DNA of 64,000 bases from assembly GCF_001953885.1 (NCBI RefSeq), contig NZ_MQUS01000022.1, positions 62,001 through 126,000 of the forward strand, in the 5' to 3' direction. The position numbers and the translations under genes were made by a program. Under the pieces are notes generated by a model. It was not told the origin of the DNA, did not search any database, and worked only from the letters and a program-made list of their open reading frames with translations. Within the stretch, counting starts at the first letter, position 1; each line of letters starts with the position of its first letter. Of this stretch, positions 19,627-28,939 are shown piece by piece. This DNA comes from Streptomyces sp. IMTB 2501. Lineage in GTDB: Bacteria > Actinomycetota > Actinomycetes > Streptomycetales > Streptomycetaceae.

Positions 19627-20241
19627 CGTGGCATCCCCGGTCGCAGTCCCTGGCGGTGCTGGTCATAGAGCCTTTGCATCCTCGCGCAAAAGCCTAGCCG
19701 CCGGGCTGCCAGGAGTCGATTGTGTACGCACGGCTTCGGCCGCGAGCGGCTGCCGGACCGTCAGGGGGGACCCGGCAGGGCTGTTCCAGGGGGAATACAA
19801 CATGCCCGACGTGACAGGCGGCGCCGCAAAGACCAATACCAGCCTCGTCATCGCGGCTGGCGTCGCCGCGCCCGGTGAGGTCCAATCGTCGCAGCCGTTC
19901 TGGACCGGCGATATGGCCCGATCCCACTTCGTAGTCGGCAGCAACCCCGGCCACGCCACCAGTGCCGTGGCCGGGGCCGAATAGGTCTGGGCCACCTCCC
20001 AGCCGGCGGCACGCGTCTTCACCAACTCGACCCAGCGCGTGCGCACCGCGGCGTGAGCCGACGTCGACTGAATCCAGCCCTGCAGCGCAGGTGACAGCGC
20101 CTCGCCGGACTCCCTGTGCGGCTTCCGCGATTCACCGGTTCTCACACTCAGCGGCGACACAGCCGCCACTTTCCGACAACGCAGCGCACCTGGGTGCAGT
20201 GCGGTCCAGGAATGCCAGGAAGGGAAGGTGCACACGTCACG
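19627..20241. other. Ambiguous stretch, decayed coding traces
   Basis: Two weak signals compete. On the plus strand a 60-codon frame (19802-19984) follows AGGGGGAA. On the minus strand blocks such as TRWVELVKTRAAGWEVAQTY have high third-position GC but switch frame near 19950. Neither matches a family I know. I read this as the remains of a minus-strand gene and do not call a product. Confidence 0.3.
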
Positions 20242-20715
20242 ATGAACAAGTCCAAGACCACCCGACACAGCCATTACTTGCGGGGCCTCGCCTGTGCGGC
20301 GGCGGTAGCGACGATCACGGTAGGTGGTCTCAGCGCCACGGCTGCCCCCGCTGACGCCGTCACCAGCGGAGGCGGTTGCCGTTACGCGCCCGCTCCCATC
20401 GGCTTCAACGTCACACTCCAGCCGTGCGCGGACCACAGCTGGATGGGAGCCGACGAAGTACATGCCCGTATCGAGGTGCAGGGGATGCCGTCGACCGGTA
20501 TCCGCGTGTGGATAGCCCCCGCCACCGTGAACTCGGACGGGTCAGTGACCGACACCAGTGCCTACCGCCAGGTGCTGTACCAACAGCCCTCCACATCCAT
20601 GGAGTTCTCGCAGGACTTCTTCTGCCCGCCGGGACAGAAGATGGTGATCGATTCCTGGGTCACCGAGAGCGGGAAACGCTACGGCTCAGTCCAGTCACCG
20701 CCGTTCTGGTGCTGA
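20242..20715 (+). CDS. Small secreted protein A, 157 aa
   Basis: A Sec signal peptide (after MNKSKTTRHSHY; hydrophobic AAAVATITVGGLSATAAPA, cleavage near residue 40) precedes a beta-rich mature protein of about 115 aa. It has four Cys (GGGCRY, LQPCAD, FFCPPG, terminal FWC), likely two disulfides. No enzyme motif. It is the first of six consecutive small secreted proteins on this strand. The start follows GGAAGG at a workable distance; GTG 20227 is an alternative. Function unknown. Confidence 0.75.
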   Translation: MNKSKTTRHSHYLRGLACAAAVATITVGGLSATAAPADAVTSGGGCRYAPAPIGFNVTLQPCADHSWMGADEVHARIEVQGMPSTGIRVWIAPATVNSDGSVTDTSAYRQVLYQQPSTSMEFSQDFFCPPGQKMVIDSWVTESGKRYGSVQSPPFWC

Positions 20716-20870
20716 ACCGCAGCTTCTGAAGAACTCACAGTGTGTGTTCGGGGGCAGCTCAGCTCAGCCGGCCGCAAACGTCCGCCCACGATCGACCAGC
20801 ATCAGTGCGCGCCGCGCGGCCGACACATGTCCAAACCATCAGGCGCTCTTCGTCCAGGAGGTCTCAACAC

Positions 20871-21395
20871 ATGCACTTGGCCCGAACCGTCAAGGCCCTT
20901 GCCGTCAGCGCGGCCCTTTCACTTTCCGCCCTCGCTGTGCCCACCATGGCGGCTTCCGCTGCCCACGCGGACGACTGCTCCTACTACACCATCACCACGA
21001 GCGACGTGGACCTCTACGGCTACGTCGGCTACGTGGAGCTCCAGTACTCGTCCGGTTGCCACACCACCCGTTCGCACTTCCACGTGGACAGCTCGTTCCG
21101 AGCCAGCCACTCAGGATGGAACGTCACCCTCTGGGTCGACAACGGCAGGAACTCCGACAGCACCGCCCAGAAGGTGCTGGTCACCACCCCCTACCCGAAC
21201 AACACCTCGTACTCCGACTACTGGTCCGGCAGCACGAGCATCTACGGGCAACCGACGGAACAGTTCCTGGCCGGGGTGACCTGGACGTACAACACCTGCC
21301 GAGGCGACTGGGGCTCCGGCTGGCATGACTACACGAACGGCTACAACTACAACGACGGCGGCGCCTTCGCCTTCAGCCAGGGCTGCCACGGCTGA
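20871..21395 (+). CDS. Small secreted protein B, 174 aa (paralogue of C)
   Basis: An AGGAGG ribosome binding site and ATG 20871 start a Sec signal peptide ending AHA-D (about residue 36). The mature protein opens DDCSYYT and contains GYVGYVELQYSSGC, HFHVDSSFRASHSGWNV and a C-terminal WTYNTC. The same blocks recur in the next gene in the same order. Four Cys suggest an extracellular disulfide fold. No catalytic motif seen. The gap to the next gene is short (55 bp), so they may be cotranscribed. Confidence 0.8.
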   Translation: MHLARTVKALAVSAALSLSALAVPTMAASAAHADDCSYYTITTSDVDLYGYVGYVELQYSSGCHTTRSHFHVDSSFRASHSGWNVTLWVDNGRNSDSTAQKVLVTTPYPNNTSYSDYWSGSTSIYGQPTEQFLAGVTWTYNTCRGDWGSGWHDYTNGYNYNDGGAFAFSQGCHG

Positions 21396-21450
21396 GAAGC
21401 CCCTCACCTCGCACAGAAACTCCATCGGACGCACCTCCGGAAAGGTCGCC

Positions 21451-21945
21451 ATGCGCAAGAACTTCGTCGGCTGGGTCCTGATCGGCTCCTCCCTTCTGAC
21501 CGGGATCGCGGGTATCGGCACGGCCACCCCGGCCAGCGCGGCCTCGTGCTCCTACACGGGCCGCTACGGAACGCAGAACATCTACACCCCGCAGGGCGAG
21601 CACGTCGGCTATGTGGAACTCCTGTATGCCTCGGCCTGTCGCAGCGTCGAAGCGCACTTCCACGTCGACTCCACGTTCAGGGCCAACCACTCCGGCTGGA
21701 ACGTCGACCTGTCGCTCTACACCGACAAGGCAGCGCCCGCGCTGGCCGAGAATTCGCACAGCTTGAACTCCTCCCTCTCGGACTTCGAGACACCGCCGGC
21801 CTCCATCGACGGGTATCCGACCATGCAGTTCACCGCGTTCCTGGGCTGGGTTTACAACACATGCTCGATCGACGCGGCCTCCAACTGGTGGGACTTCTAC
21901 ACCGGAACTCCGACAGCAAACACCTGGGGAAGCGTCAAGTGCTGA
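21451..21945 (+). CDS. Small secreted protein C, 164 aa (paralogue of B)
   Basis: GGAAAGG precedes ATG 21451. The signal peptide MRKNFVGWVLIGSSLLTG ends after ASA. The mature part repeats the pattern of protein B: CSYTGRY, GYVELLYASAC, HFHVDSTFRANHSGWNV, GWVYNTCS. The pair clearly arose by duplication and diverged, mainly in the variable middle. Function unknown; the repeat of H-F-H-V-D suggests a conserved surface or ligand site. Confidence 0.8.
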   Translation: MRKNFVGWVLIGSSLLTGIAGIGTATPASAASCSYTGRYGTQNIYTPQGEHVGYVELLYASACRSVEAHFHVDSTFRANHSGWNVDLSLYTDKAAPALAENSHSLNSSLSDFETPPASIDGYPTMQFTAFLGWVYNTCSIDAASNWWDFYTGTPTANTWGSVKC

Positions 21946-22233
21946 TCAGAGCACCTGACAGGGCATCTCCCGCTCAGTGGTTGGGGACGGAGGCCCCAGG
22001 GGGATCGGCCGGTCAGATCGGCCGCAACGATGGCCCTCTGGCCGTGTGTTGAGCCAACCCCAGACACCCCTGTGGGATCCGTGAGGTCCGGGGCGTTGAG
22101 CCCGGGCACGCTCAACGGATATCCAGCTCGGACTCCACACAGGCCCGCGTTCCTGACCGTACCCGAAACTGCCAGCTGCACTTCATCAAGTGCCAACTCG
22201 CACTGGACAAAAGAAAGTCGAGGAGTGAACGCA

Positions 22234-22629
22234 ATGCACAAGACTCGCGCCATTCTCACCGGTGCCGCTCTCGCCATGACCGCGGTCATCGGGGTCTGCA
22301 CTCCCGCGTTCGCGGCCACTGGTACCGACTCCAACACCGCCTACGGCGTGACCATCATGGGCATCAACACGCTGGACAACACCCCTTGGGTCTTCGCCGA
22401 CTTGTGCAACCACCAGGGCTCGGCGAACAGCTTCCACCTGTGGATCAAGGATGCCCAAACGGGCGATGAGATCATTCGCACCACCACCCCAGTGCTCCAG
22501 CCTGGGCAGTGCTACTCCGACTACAACGGCTACCTCATGGGCGAGGACTACGGTCAGGACGCGATCCAGGTCTACGCGAGCTCCGGAAACCTGTGGACCT
22601 TCGGAACCGACCCGATCTACCTCGGCTGA
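22234..22629 (+). CDS. Small secreted protein D, 131 aa
   Basis: A GAGGAG ribosome binding site sits about 9 bases before ATG 22234. The signal peptide MHKTRAILTGAALAMTAVIG ends after AFA. The mature protein (about 100 aa) has two Cys (ADLCNHQG, GQCYSDYNGY) and beta-strand-like text such as FHLWIKDAQTGDEI. It shares no obvious sequence with B/C or E/F but lies in the same array and strand. Function unknown. Confidence 0.78.
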   Translation: MHKTRAILTGAALAMTAVIGVCTPAFAATGTDSNTAYGVTIMGINTLDNTPWVFADLCNHQGSANSFHLWIKDAQTGDEIIRTTTPVLQPGQCYSDYNGYLMGEDYGQDAIQVYASSGNLWTFGTDPIYLG

Positions 22630-23263
22630 GCCGCCGCCGGGACCCGCCCTCGGAGGCATGACGGAGTCGGCTGCTCGAAGACGGGATGGTTCCCTTGCCC
22701 AAGGGCCTGGCTGCGCGTGCGTGCGCTCACGGCCACGAACCCGGACGGCCTGTGCCTGCACCACGAGGTCACCGTTCCCCGACTACCGGCAGAGTCCCTC
22801 CGATGGCGGGAGTAGGCCACCCGACCAGCTTGCCGATCGGCGAGGAAGGAGAAGCGGTGAGCTTCATCTCCGGCCTGGCCGCGATGGGCCCCGACCAGCA
22901 GCGGCTCGTCCCCGTCACCTTCAACGGAGCCCGGCGGCGTTGAGCACACGCTCTACGCGGAGCTGCCCGCTGAGGGGGCCCGCCGGAGATCATCATGCAC
23001 CTCGTTACCCTGGCCAAGGCCGTGATGGCCACGCTCGCGTGCTACGACCCCGGGGAGAAACCATCGCCTCGGCCCCGTGTACTGGCGGACAGGCGTCAAC
23101 CACCCGGGAACCACGTACGAATGCGGTCCACAGTAACTCCTCCCACAGGGAGGCAGACAGACGCCTCAACCGGCGGTTCGCGAGCCCCAGCTCTTCTTTG
23201 CTCCAACCGGCATGCTCCGCACTGCATCCGGTCAAACGTGAGATCAACTCGCATGGGGGATAC
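22630..23263. other. Gap in the secreted-protein array
   Basis: No credible gene. A short plus-strand frame (about 22803-22943) has acceptable codon use but no domain or partner. The stretch probably holds the promoter of the E/F pair. Confidence 0.35.
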
Positions 23264-23680
23264 ATGAAACGGGCACTCTCCACACTCACCCGCTCCGCAG
23301 CCACGCTCGCCCTCGCAACCGGCAGCGTTATCGCGCTCGGCGTCGGCAGCGCTCACGCCAGCACCAGCTGCTCCGACTACCTGTGGAGCAACTACGCCAC
23401 CGAGTACCGGGTCTGCCTCAACTACACCGACTGGGCCCACGCCACGGTCTCCTGGTCGGTGAACACCAGCTACTCCAAGACCGACGAGCGCTTCTACCTC
23501 AAGGTCATGAGCAACTGTGTCGACCAGGACATCTGGACCAACTGGAACGACTGGTCGGAGAGCTCCAAGAACTACGGCAGCGCCAGCATCGGCTGCGGTC
23601 AAAGCATCATCGGCGGGGTCGAGATCCAGCTCTACCCGACCGAATCCGGCAGCTACAGCGGCGACACCGCTTCAGCCTAG
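23264..23680 (+). CDS. Small secreted protein E, 138 aa (paralogue of F)
   Basis: ATG 23264 follows ATGGGGGAT. The signal peptide (ATLALATGSVIALGVGSAHA) precedes a mature part starting STSCSDYL. Shared blocks with F: YRVCLNYT, SWSVNTSYSKTDERFYLKV, NWNDW, IQLYPTESGSYSG. Four Cys. It is 12 bp from the next start, so E and F are probably cotranscribed. Function unknown. Confidence 0.8.
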   Translation: MKRALSTLTRSAATLALATGSVIALGVGSAHASTSCSDYLWSNYATEYRVCLNYTDWAHATVSWSVNTSYSKTDERFYLKVMSNCVDQDIWTNWNDWSESSKNYGSASIGCGQSIIGGVEIQLYPTESGSYSGDTASA

Positions 23681-23692
23681 GGGGAACCTGCC

Positions 23693-24091
23693 ATGAAAAG
23701 AATCACCACCAGCCTTGCCGCGCTCAGCCTGGCCGCCGCCGGCGTCGTGGGCCTGGGGGCGGGTGCCGCGCATGCCGACGATCCGCTCTGCTCCAACTGG
23801 GGCGGCAGCCGGTACGGCGCTCCATACCAGGTGTGTGTCACCTACTCCGGCTCCCAGGACGCCCTGATCAGCTGGACCGTCAACGCCAGCCGCACCAGCA
23901 CCGACGAGCGCTTCTGGCTCCGCGTCGCCAGCGAATGCGGCGACCGTCTCAACACCGACTGGAACGACTACCAGGACAACGGCTCGAACGTCGGCGAGGC
24001 ATGGGTCCACTGCTCGGCGGGCGGCTTCGAGGCGTCCCTGTACCCGACCGAATCCGGCGTCCAGGACGGTCCCACGGTTGTCGCCGGATGA
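23693..24091 (+). CDS. Small secreted protein F, 132 aa (paralogue of E)
   Basis: AGGGGGAA before ATG 23693 is a good ribosome binding site. The signal peptide MKRITTSLAALSLAAAGVVG ends after AHA. The mature protein repeats the pattern of E: CSNWGG, YQVCVTYSG, SWTVNASRTSTDERFWLRV, DWNDY, SLYPTESGVQDG, with Cys at matching places. It is the second member of a tandem duplication and the last gene of the array. Function unknown. Confidence 0.8.
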   Translation: MKRITTSLAALSLAAAGVVGLGAGAAHADDPLCSNWGGSRYGAPYQVCVTYSGSQDALISWTVNASRTSTDERFWLRVASECGDRLNTDWNDYQDNGSNVGEAWVHCSAGGFEASLYPTESGVQDGPTVVAG

Positions 24092-24187
24092 CGCTCTCAA
24101 CTCACTAGCGCTCTGACCGGGGAGATCCGCCGGAGCAGCAGTTGAAGTGGTCGGTAAGAAGTGGCGTCCGATCCGACCGTTGGGGAG

Positions 24188-24345
24188 TGGTGACCGAGCC
24201 TGTCCGTGTGCGCAGGTTGACCGACCAGGACTGGCAGAAGCTGAAGCAGATCGTGCGCCGGGGCAGCACCAGTCCGGTGCGGTTCCGGCGCGCGATGATG
24301 CTGCTGACCTCGGCCGGCGGGAACCGGGCCCCGGTCGATGCTGCT
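24188..24345 (+). pseudogene. IS630-family transposase N-terminal fragment
   Basis: GTG 24188 opens TEPVRVRRLTDQDWQKLKQI, then RGSTSPVRFRRAMMLLTSAG, the HTH start of an IS630-type transposase. Similarity ends near 24345; the catalytic core is missing. The DNA from 24346 to 24698 has no gene I can name. Confidence 0.65.
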
Positions 24346-24698
24346 CGGGGCCACCTGGCGGGGCTGCCCGCCTCGCCTTCGACTGCCTCGTCGATCTCGG
24401 TGACGACCTCGACCCGCCACTTGCCTTCTGGCAGCACCTGGACCGAGCGGCCGTGAGATGCGGCTCTACAGCGCTGCTCAAGCCCCACCTCACGGCTAAC
24501 GACCTCTCCCGTCGCCCCCTCGCTGCTGCCTCCGAGCAGGACCGACCACCAACCCGGCGAACCTTCCCGGTCGGAGCACTGGCCGACGCCAGCCGCACCC
24601 CTAAATCGTGCCCGCCAACGCCGCGCGGCGGCACCAACCGGCATCTCCTTGTACGTCGGCTTGGGCAGGAATCGGCGGAGGCGTGGCGCTCACCTCTG

Positions 24699-25598
24699 TC
24701 AGCGTGCTGCGTCTTGCTGCGCGGAGGTGAAGCCGGGTGAGGCGGGTGCGGTCATGTCCAGTAGGAGCAGCGCATCGTGGTCGGGGCTGCCGGGTTCGGC
24801 GGTGTAGACGCCGATGCGCTGGCCGGGGGTGCCTTCCACGTGCAGGGACTGTGACGTGAGGGTGAGCGAGCCGACCTGGGGGTGCTGGAACGTCTTGCGG
24901 GCGGGCTTGCGTCCGGTCACTTCGTAGCGTTCCCACAGACTTGCGAAGTCGGGGCTTTTGAGGAGGAGCTCGCCGACGAGATTGGTGAGGTCGGGTGCGT
25001 CGGGCGCGGTGCCGGCGACGGCGCGCAGACGAGCGACGCAGGCGGTGATCTGCCGGTCCCAGTCGTGGAAGAGGTCGCGTGCTGCGGGGTGGAGGAAGAG
25101 GTAGCGGGCGAGGTTGCGCTGCTTGACGGGCCAGTCGTCCAGTCCCGCGTACAGAGCGAGGCCGCCCGGGTTCCAGGCGAGCATGTCCATGCTGCGGCTG
25201 ATGACGTACGCCGGGTTCGGGCGCAGTGATTCCAGCAGCAGCTTGAGGTGGGGGCGGACGGTGCGGCTCGGGGCGGGCGGCGGTTCGGGGGAGTAGCGGG
25301 CGGCGCGGGCGGCCAGCTCGCGCAGGTGCTGGTGCTCCTGGTCGTCCATATGGAGAGCGCGCGCGAGGGAGTCCAGGACGGCGGGGCTGGGTCGGGTCTC
25401 CTTGCCGCGTTCCAGGCGCACGTAGTAGTCGATGCTGATGCCGGCGAGCGTGGCCAGCTCCTCACGGCGCAGGCCCGGGGTGCGGCGTACTCCGGCACCG
25501 ATGGTGAGGCCGACGTATTCGGGACTGGTTTGGGTGCGGCGGGCGCGCAGAAAGCGGCCCAGCTCGGCGCCCTCGCTGTGTGCGCTCTCGGATGCCAT
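24699..25598 (-). CDS. XRE-family regulator with MmyB-like ligand domain
   Basis: This 299-aa protein has an N-terminal HTH (about residues 12-75: FLRARRTQTSPEYVGL, RTPGLRREELATLAGISIDY, YVRLERGKETRPSPAVLDSL). An MmyB-like sensor domain follows (AYVISRSMDMLAWNPGGLAL ... LFHDWDRQITACVARLR ... TLTSQSLHVEGTPGQRIGVY). Such proteins commonly sit divergent from oxidoreductase genes and control them. Here the divergent gene is the aldo/keto reductase at 25805. The start could also be ATG 25613; the GAAAGG before 25598 favours the shorter form. Confidence 0.9.
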   Translation of the reverse strand: MASESAHSEGAELGRFLRARRTQTSPEYVGLTIGAGVRRTPGLRREELATLAGISIDYYVRLERGKETRPSPAVLDSLARALHMDDQEHQHLRELAARAARYSPEPPPAPSRTVRPHLKLLLESLRPNPAYVISRSMDMLAWNPGGLALYAGLDDWPVKQRNLARYLFLHPAARDLFHDWDRQITACVARLRAVAGTAPDAPDLTNLVGELLLKSPDFASLWERYEVTGRKPARKTFQHPQVGSLTLTSQSLHVEGTPGQRIGVYTAEPGSPDHDALLLLDMTAPASPGFTSAQQDAAR

Positions 25599-25804
25599 GC
25601 CTTTCAGTCTCACACCCCTTCTTCCTGCGGCGCAGGCGCGAGGGGGGCCCTGTCATTACCCCCGAAGAGCCCGCCCTGCCACACCGGCGCACTCCGGGCG
25701 AAGGTTGAGCACAAGACACCGGCACGCCGGCCGCCGCCAGCCATGACCTGGTTGGTCAGGCGAGAGCGAAGGGTGCCGGATACGCGACGAACCGGAGATA
25801 CCTG

Positions 25805-26794
25805 ATGCGCTACATCAAGCTGCGTGACCTGGAGGTTTCCCGGATCGGTCTGGGCGCGATGGGCATGTCCCACGGCTACACCGGTTCCGGTACCGACGAC
25901 GCGGAGTCGATCAGGACAGTGCACCGGGCGCTGGAGCTGGGCGTCACGCTCATCGACACCGCCGAGATCTACGGCCCCTACATCAACGAGGAGCTGCTGA
26001 GCCGGGCACTGAAGGGACGCCGGGACCAAGTGGTGCTGGCCACGAAGTTCGGCCTGGTCTCCCATGGCGGGGACGGCGCCGGGGACGGCGCGTGGAACCT
26101 GGACTCCCGCCCCGCGAATATCCGCACCGCCGTCGAGGGCTCCCTGAAGCGGCTGGGCACCGATCACATCGACCTGTACTACCAGCACCGGGTGGATCCG
26201 AACACGCCGATCGAGGAGACCGCCGGCACTGTCGCCGAGTTGATCGCCGAGGGCAAGGTGCGCGCCTTCGGTCTCTCGGAGGCCGGCCCGGACACGATCC
26301 GCCGCGCCCACGCCGTTCAGCCGGTCACCGCGGTGCAGTCGGAATACTCGCTCTGGACCCGCGGCATCGAGGCGCGCGTCCTGCCCGTCCTGCGGGAGCT
26401 GAACATCGGCCTGGTGCCGTTCTCGCCGCTCGGACGCGGCTTCTTGACGGGCACCGTCCGCTCCACCGACCAGTTCGACGCCGCCGACTTCCGGCGTGAC
26501 AACCCGCGCTTCTCCGGTGAGAACTTCCAGCGCAACCTCGCGATCGCCGACGAGGTCCAGGCCCTGGCCACGGAGGTCGGCGCCACCCCCGCGCAGGTGG
26601 CCCTGGCCTGGCTGCTCGCCCAGGGCGATGACATCGCCCCGATCCCCGGCACCAAGCGGGTCAGCCGTGTGGAGGAGAACACCGCCGCCGACGCGATCGC
26701 GCTGACCAGTGAACAGATCGACAAGTTGAGCAGCCTGCCGCCGGCAGCCGGCGACACCCACACCGAGGCTCAAGCTCAGATGCTCGAACGCTGA
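25805..26794 (+). CDS. Aldo/keto reductase
   Basis: This 329-aa TIM-barrel oxidoreductase has the full catalytic tetrad: Asp51 and Tyr56 (LIDTAEIYG), Lys81 (ATKFG) and His128 (DLYYQHRVDP). The NADPH site is seen as PIPGTKRVSRVEEN near 280. It would reduce aldehydes or ketones with NADPH. It heads a two-gene unit with the alcohol dehydrogenase 66 bp downstream, and is divergent from the XRE/MmyB regulator. Confidence 0.92.
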   Translation: MRYIKLRDLEVSRIGLGAMGMSHGYTGSGTDDAESIRTVHRALELGVTLIDTAEIYGPYINEELLSRALKGRRDQVVLATKFGLVSHGGDGAGDGAWNLDSRPANIRTAVEGSLKRLGTDHIDLYYQHRVDPNTPIEETAGTVAELIAEGKVRAFGLSEAGPDTIRRAHAVQPVTAVQSEYSLWTRGIEARVLPVLRELNIGLVPFSPLGRGFLTGTVRSTDQFDAADFRRDNPRFSGENFQRNLAIADEVQALATEVGATPAQVALAWLLAQGDDIAPIPGTKRVSRVEENTAADAIALTSEQIDKLSSLPPAAGDTHTEAQAQMLER

Positions 26795-26860
26795 TCTTGC
26801 CCCTGCCGTCCTCGCGCCGCCGGGCGCAGCAGCCATTCCCTTGTTTGGAGCACCCCCTTC

Positions 26861-27889
26861 ATGCGTGCAGCAGTGATGTACGGAGCCGGAGACGTCCGTG
26901 TCGAGGACCGGCCCGACCCGAAGATCGTCCAGCCGACCGACGCCGTGGTGCGCGTGGTCGCAGCGTGCGTGTGCGGCAGCGACCTGTGGCCGTACCAGTC
27001 GATGCCCGCGACCGACACCGGCCGCCCCATGGGCCACGAGTTCCTCGGCGTCGTCGAGGAGGCCGGCGCGGACGTGACCGGCCTGAAAGGAGGTGACCTG
27101 GTCGTCGCCCCGTTCACCTACAGCGACAACACCTGCGACTACTGCGCCAAGGGGATGCACATCTCGTGCCGTAACGGCGGCCGGTACGGCTTCGACGGGA
27201 TCGACGGTGGACAGGGCGAAGCAGTCCGCGTCCCGTACGCGGACGGCACCCTGGTGAAGCTGCCGGTGGCCGCCGACTCCACGCTGGTTCCGTCGCTGCT
27301 GGCGCTGTCGGACGTGATGACCACCGGCCATCACGGCGCGGTCACCGCCGGCGTCGGCCACGGGGATGCGGTGCTGATTGTCGGGGACGGCGCGGTCGGC
27401 CTGTGCGCGGTGCTCGCCGCCAAGCGGCTCGGTGCCGAGCGGATCGTGCTCGCGGGCCACCATGAGGCGCGCACCGGTCTGGGCCGTGAGTTCGGCGCCA
27501 CCGACGTCGTCGCCGAGCGCGGCGAGGAGGGCATCGCCCGCATCCGCGAGCTGACCGCCGGCGTGGACAAGGTGATCGAAGCCGTCGGCACCCGCCAGGC
27601 CCTCGACACCGCCTTGGGCGCGGTCCGGGACGGCGGCACCATCAGCCGACTGGGTGTCCCTCAGTACGAGCAGGGGCCGCTCGGCCCAGCCGAGTTCATG
27701 CGCAACATCACCCTGACCGGCGGCGCCAGCCCCGCCCGCGCCTACATCGAGCAGCTGCTGCCCGACGTCCTGGACGGGACGATCACCCCGGGCCGCGTCT
27801 TCGACCAGGAATTCACCCCCGACCAGACGCCGGATGCTTATCGAGCCATGGCCGACCGCCGGGTCCTCAAGGCCCTCATCCGCCCGTGA
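26861..27889 (+). CDS. Zinc-dependent medium-chain alcohol dehydrogenase
   Basis: This 342-aa enzyme has the catalytic zinc site Cys38 (VCGSDLW) with His59-Glu60 (MGHEF). Cys92, Cys95 and Cys103 form most of the structural zinc lobe; the usual fourth Cys is not evident. The Rossmann motif is VLIVGDGAVGLCAV near 165-180. It would oxidise an alcohol or reduce a carbonyl with NAD(P). It probably shares a transcript and regulation with the aldo/keto reductase before it. Confidence 0.9.
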   Translation: MRAAVMYGAGDVRVEDRPDPKIVQPTDAVVRVVAACVCGSDLWPYQSMPATDTGRPMGHEFLGVVEEAGADVTGLKGGDLVVAPFTYSDNTCDYCAKGMHISCRNGGRYGFDGIDGGQGEAVRVPYADGTLVKLPVAADSTLVPSLLALSDVMTTGHHGAVTAGVGHGDAVLIVGDGAVGLCAVLAAKRLGAERIVLAGHHEARTGLGREFGATDVVAERGEEGIARIRELTAGVDKVIEAVGTRQALDTALGAVRDGGTISRLGVPQYEQGPLGPAEFMRNITLTGGASPARAYIEQLLPDVLDGTITPGRVFDQEFTPDQTPDAYRAMADRRVLKALIRP

Positions 27890-27923
27890 ACCCCACCCGC
27901 ACACAACGAAGGACACCCCGCTT

Positions 27924-27990
27924 GTGCAGTTCATTACCCTGAGCAGCGGCATCGAGATGCCGCTGCTCAGCTACCGCAGCCAGACTACGT
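27924..27990 (+). pseudogene. 5' fragment of a second aldo/keto reductase
   Basis: After CGAAGGACA a GTG opens VQFITLSSGIEMPLLSYRSQ, the first strand of an aldo/keto reductase of the other subfamily. It decays after about 20 codons. The gene was once third in this oxidoreductase operon. Between 27991 and 28195 I see nothing else. Confidence 0.55.
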
Positions 27991-28195
27991 ACCTTCCTGC
28001 GCGCCGCGCTGCTGACAGGAATCACCGCCGTGACCGCACTCCCACCTCACCAACTGCTCAACCACGAATGATCACGGCAGCCCCGGACGCCGTAAGTGCC
28101 CAGGTCGGGGCAGGCCTGGTGCCAGGTGTTCTTGGAGCAAGCCTAAGGGCTGTCCCGCAAACTGCCTGTTGAGGGCCTGATGGCATGATCGGCAC

Positions 28196-28882
28196 GTGAT
28201 AAGCGAATCCCGCCCGTCTGGTGCCATGGGGTATGTCCTGTTTGATGTTGATGGCACGTTGATCGATGCTCTGGACAATCAGCGCCTGGTCTGGCGAACG
28301 TGGGCAGAGCGATACGGGCTGGACCCCGACGAGGTCTATCGAGTGGCGCTACGAACCCGGCCGATGGAGACCTTCGCGCAGATCGCTCCGGACCAGGATC
28401 CTCAAAAGTGCCTTGCCGCATTGCACGAGTTGGAGGACGACGACGTCCGCACCGGGGTCTATGCAGCTTTCGACGGTGCCTCGGAACTGCTCAATGCTTT
28501 GCAGCCCGGGACCTGGGCGCTCGTGACGTCGAACTATGAGCACCGGGTGCGTGGCCGTTTCGCACGGACGGACCTGCCGGTCCCGGAGGTCGTGGTGGAC
28601 GCGGCCGCTGTGGGGGAAGGCAAGCCGTCGCCGGTGCCGTATCTGCAGGCTGCCGCGCGACTTGGTGCCCAACCGAAGGACTGCCTGGTCGTCGAGGACG
28701 CCCCCTCTGGGGTGCAGGCTGGGCTGCGTGCCGGGATGAGGGTGTGGGGCGTCAACACCTCCGCAGCGGTGGACGGCGTGCATCGCCACTTCGCCACCTT
28801 GCGCGAAGCGGTCGGCGACATCCTCGCTTTCGCTTCGGGATCCCTCCCTCACCGGCTGGAGAGGTCAGCCACAGCGGAATGA
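28196..28882 (+). CDS. HAD-superfamily hydrolase (phosphatase)
   Basis: This 228-aa protein has the four HAD motifs: DVDGT (nucleophile Asp, near residue 18-22), LVTSNYEHR (motif II Thr/Ser), Lys in GEGKPSP, and VVEDAPSGVQAG (motif IV acids). The cap is a helical C1 type, as in beta-phosphoglucomutase and glycolate phosphatase relatives. The substrate is unknown. GTG 28196 is the first start; ATG 28226, directly before the DVDGT strand, is possible and would be a tight fit. Confidence 0.85.
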   Translation: MISESRPSGAMGYVLFDVDGTLIDALDNQRLVWRTWAERYGLDPDEVYRVALRTRPMETFAQIAPDQDPQKCLAALHELEDDDVRTGVYAAFDGASELLNALQPGTWALVTSNYEHRVRGRFARTDLPVPEVVVDAAAVGEGKPSPVPYLQAAARLGAQPKDCLVVEDAPSGVQAGLRAGMRVWGVNTSAAVDGVHRHFATLREAVGDILAFASGSLPHRLERSATAE

Positions 28883-28939
28883 TCTTGCTGTGAGCTGGTG
28901 TGATCACGGCGTCGGAGCCGTCTTGGATAGCCCCCGTTC

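Noticed and set aside
24346..24698. A regulator-like minus-strand frame (EGKWRVEVVTEIDEAVEGEA)
   Set aside because: No start, no domain and no continuation; probably debris.
25610..27952. A 780-codon open frame on the minus strand opposite the reductase and dehydrogenase genes
   Set aside because: Shadow of two clear oxidoreductases; the composition is repetitive Val/Gly/Asp typical of antisense frames in high-GC DNA.
28143..28170. An IS terminal repeat (GGCTGTCCCGCAAA) before the HAD gene
   Set aside because: It resembles an IS end but no mate or transposase text lies nearby.
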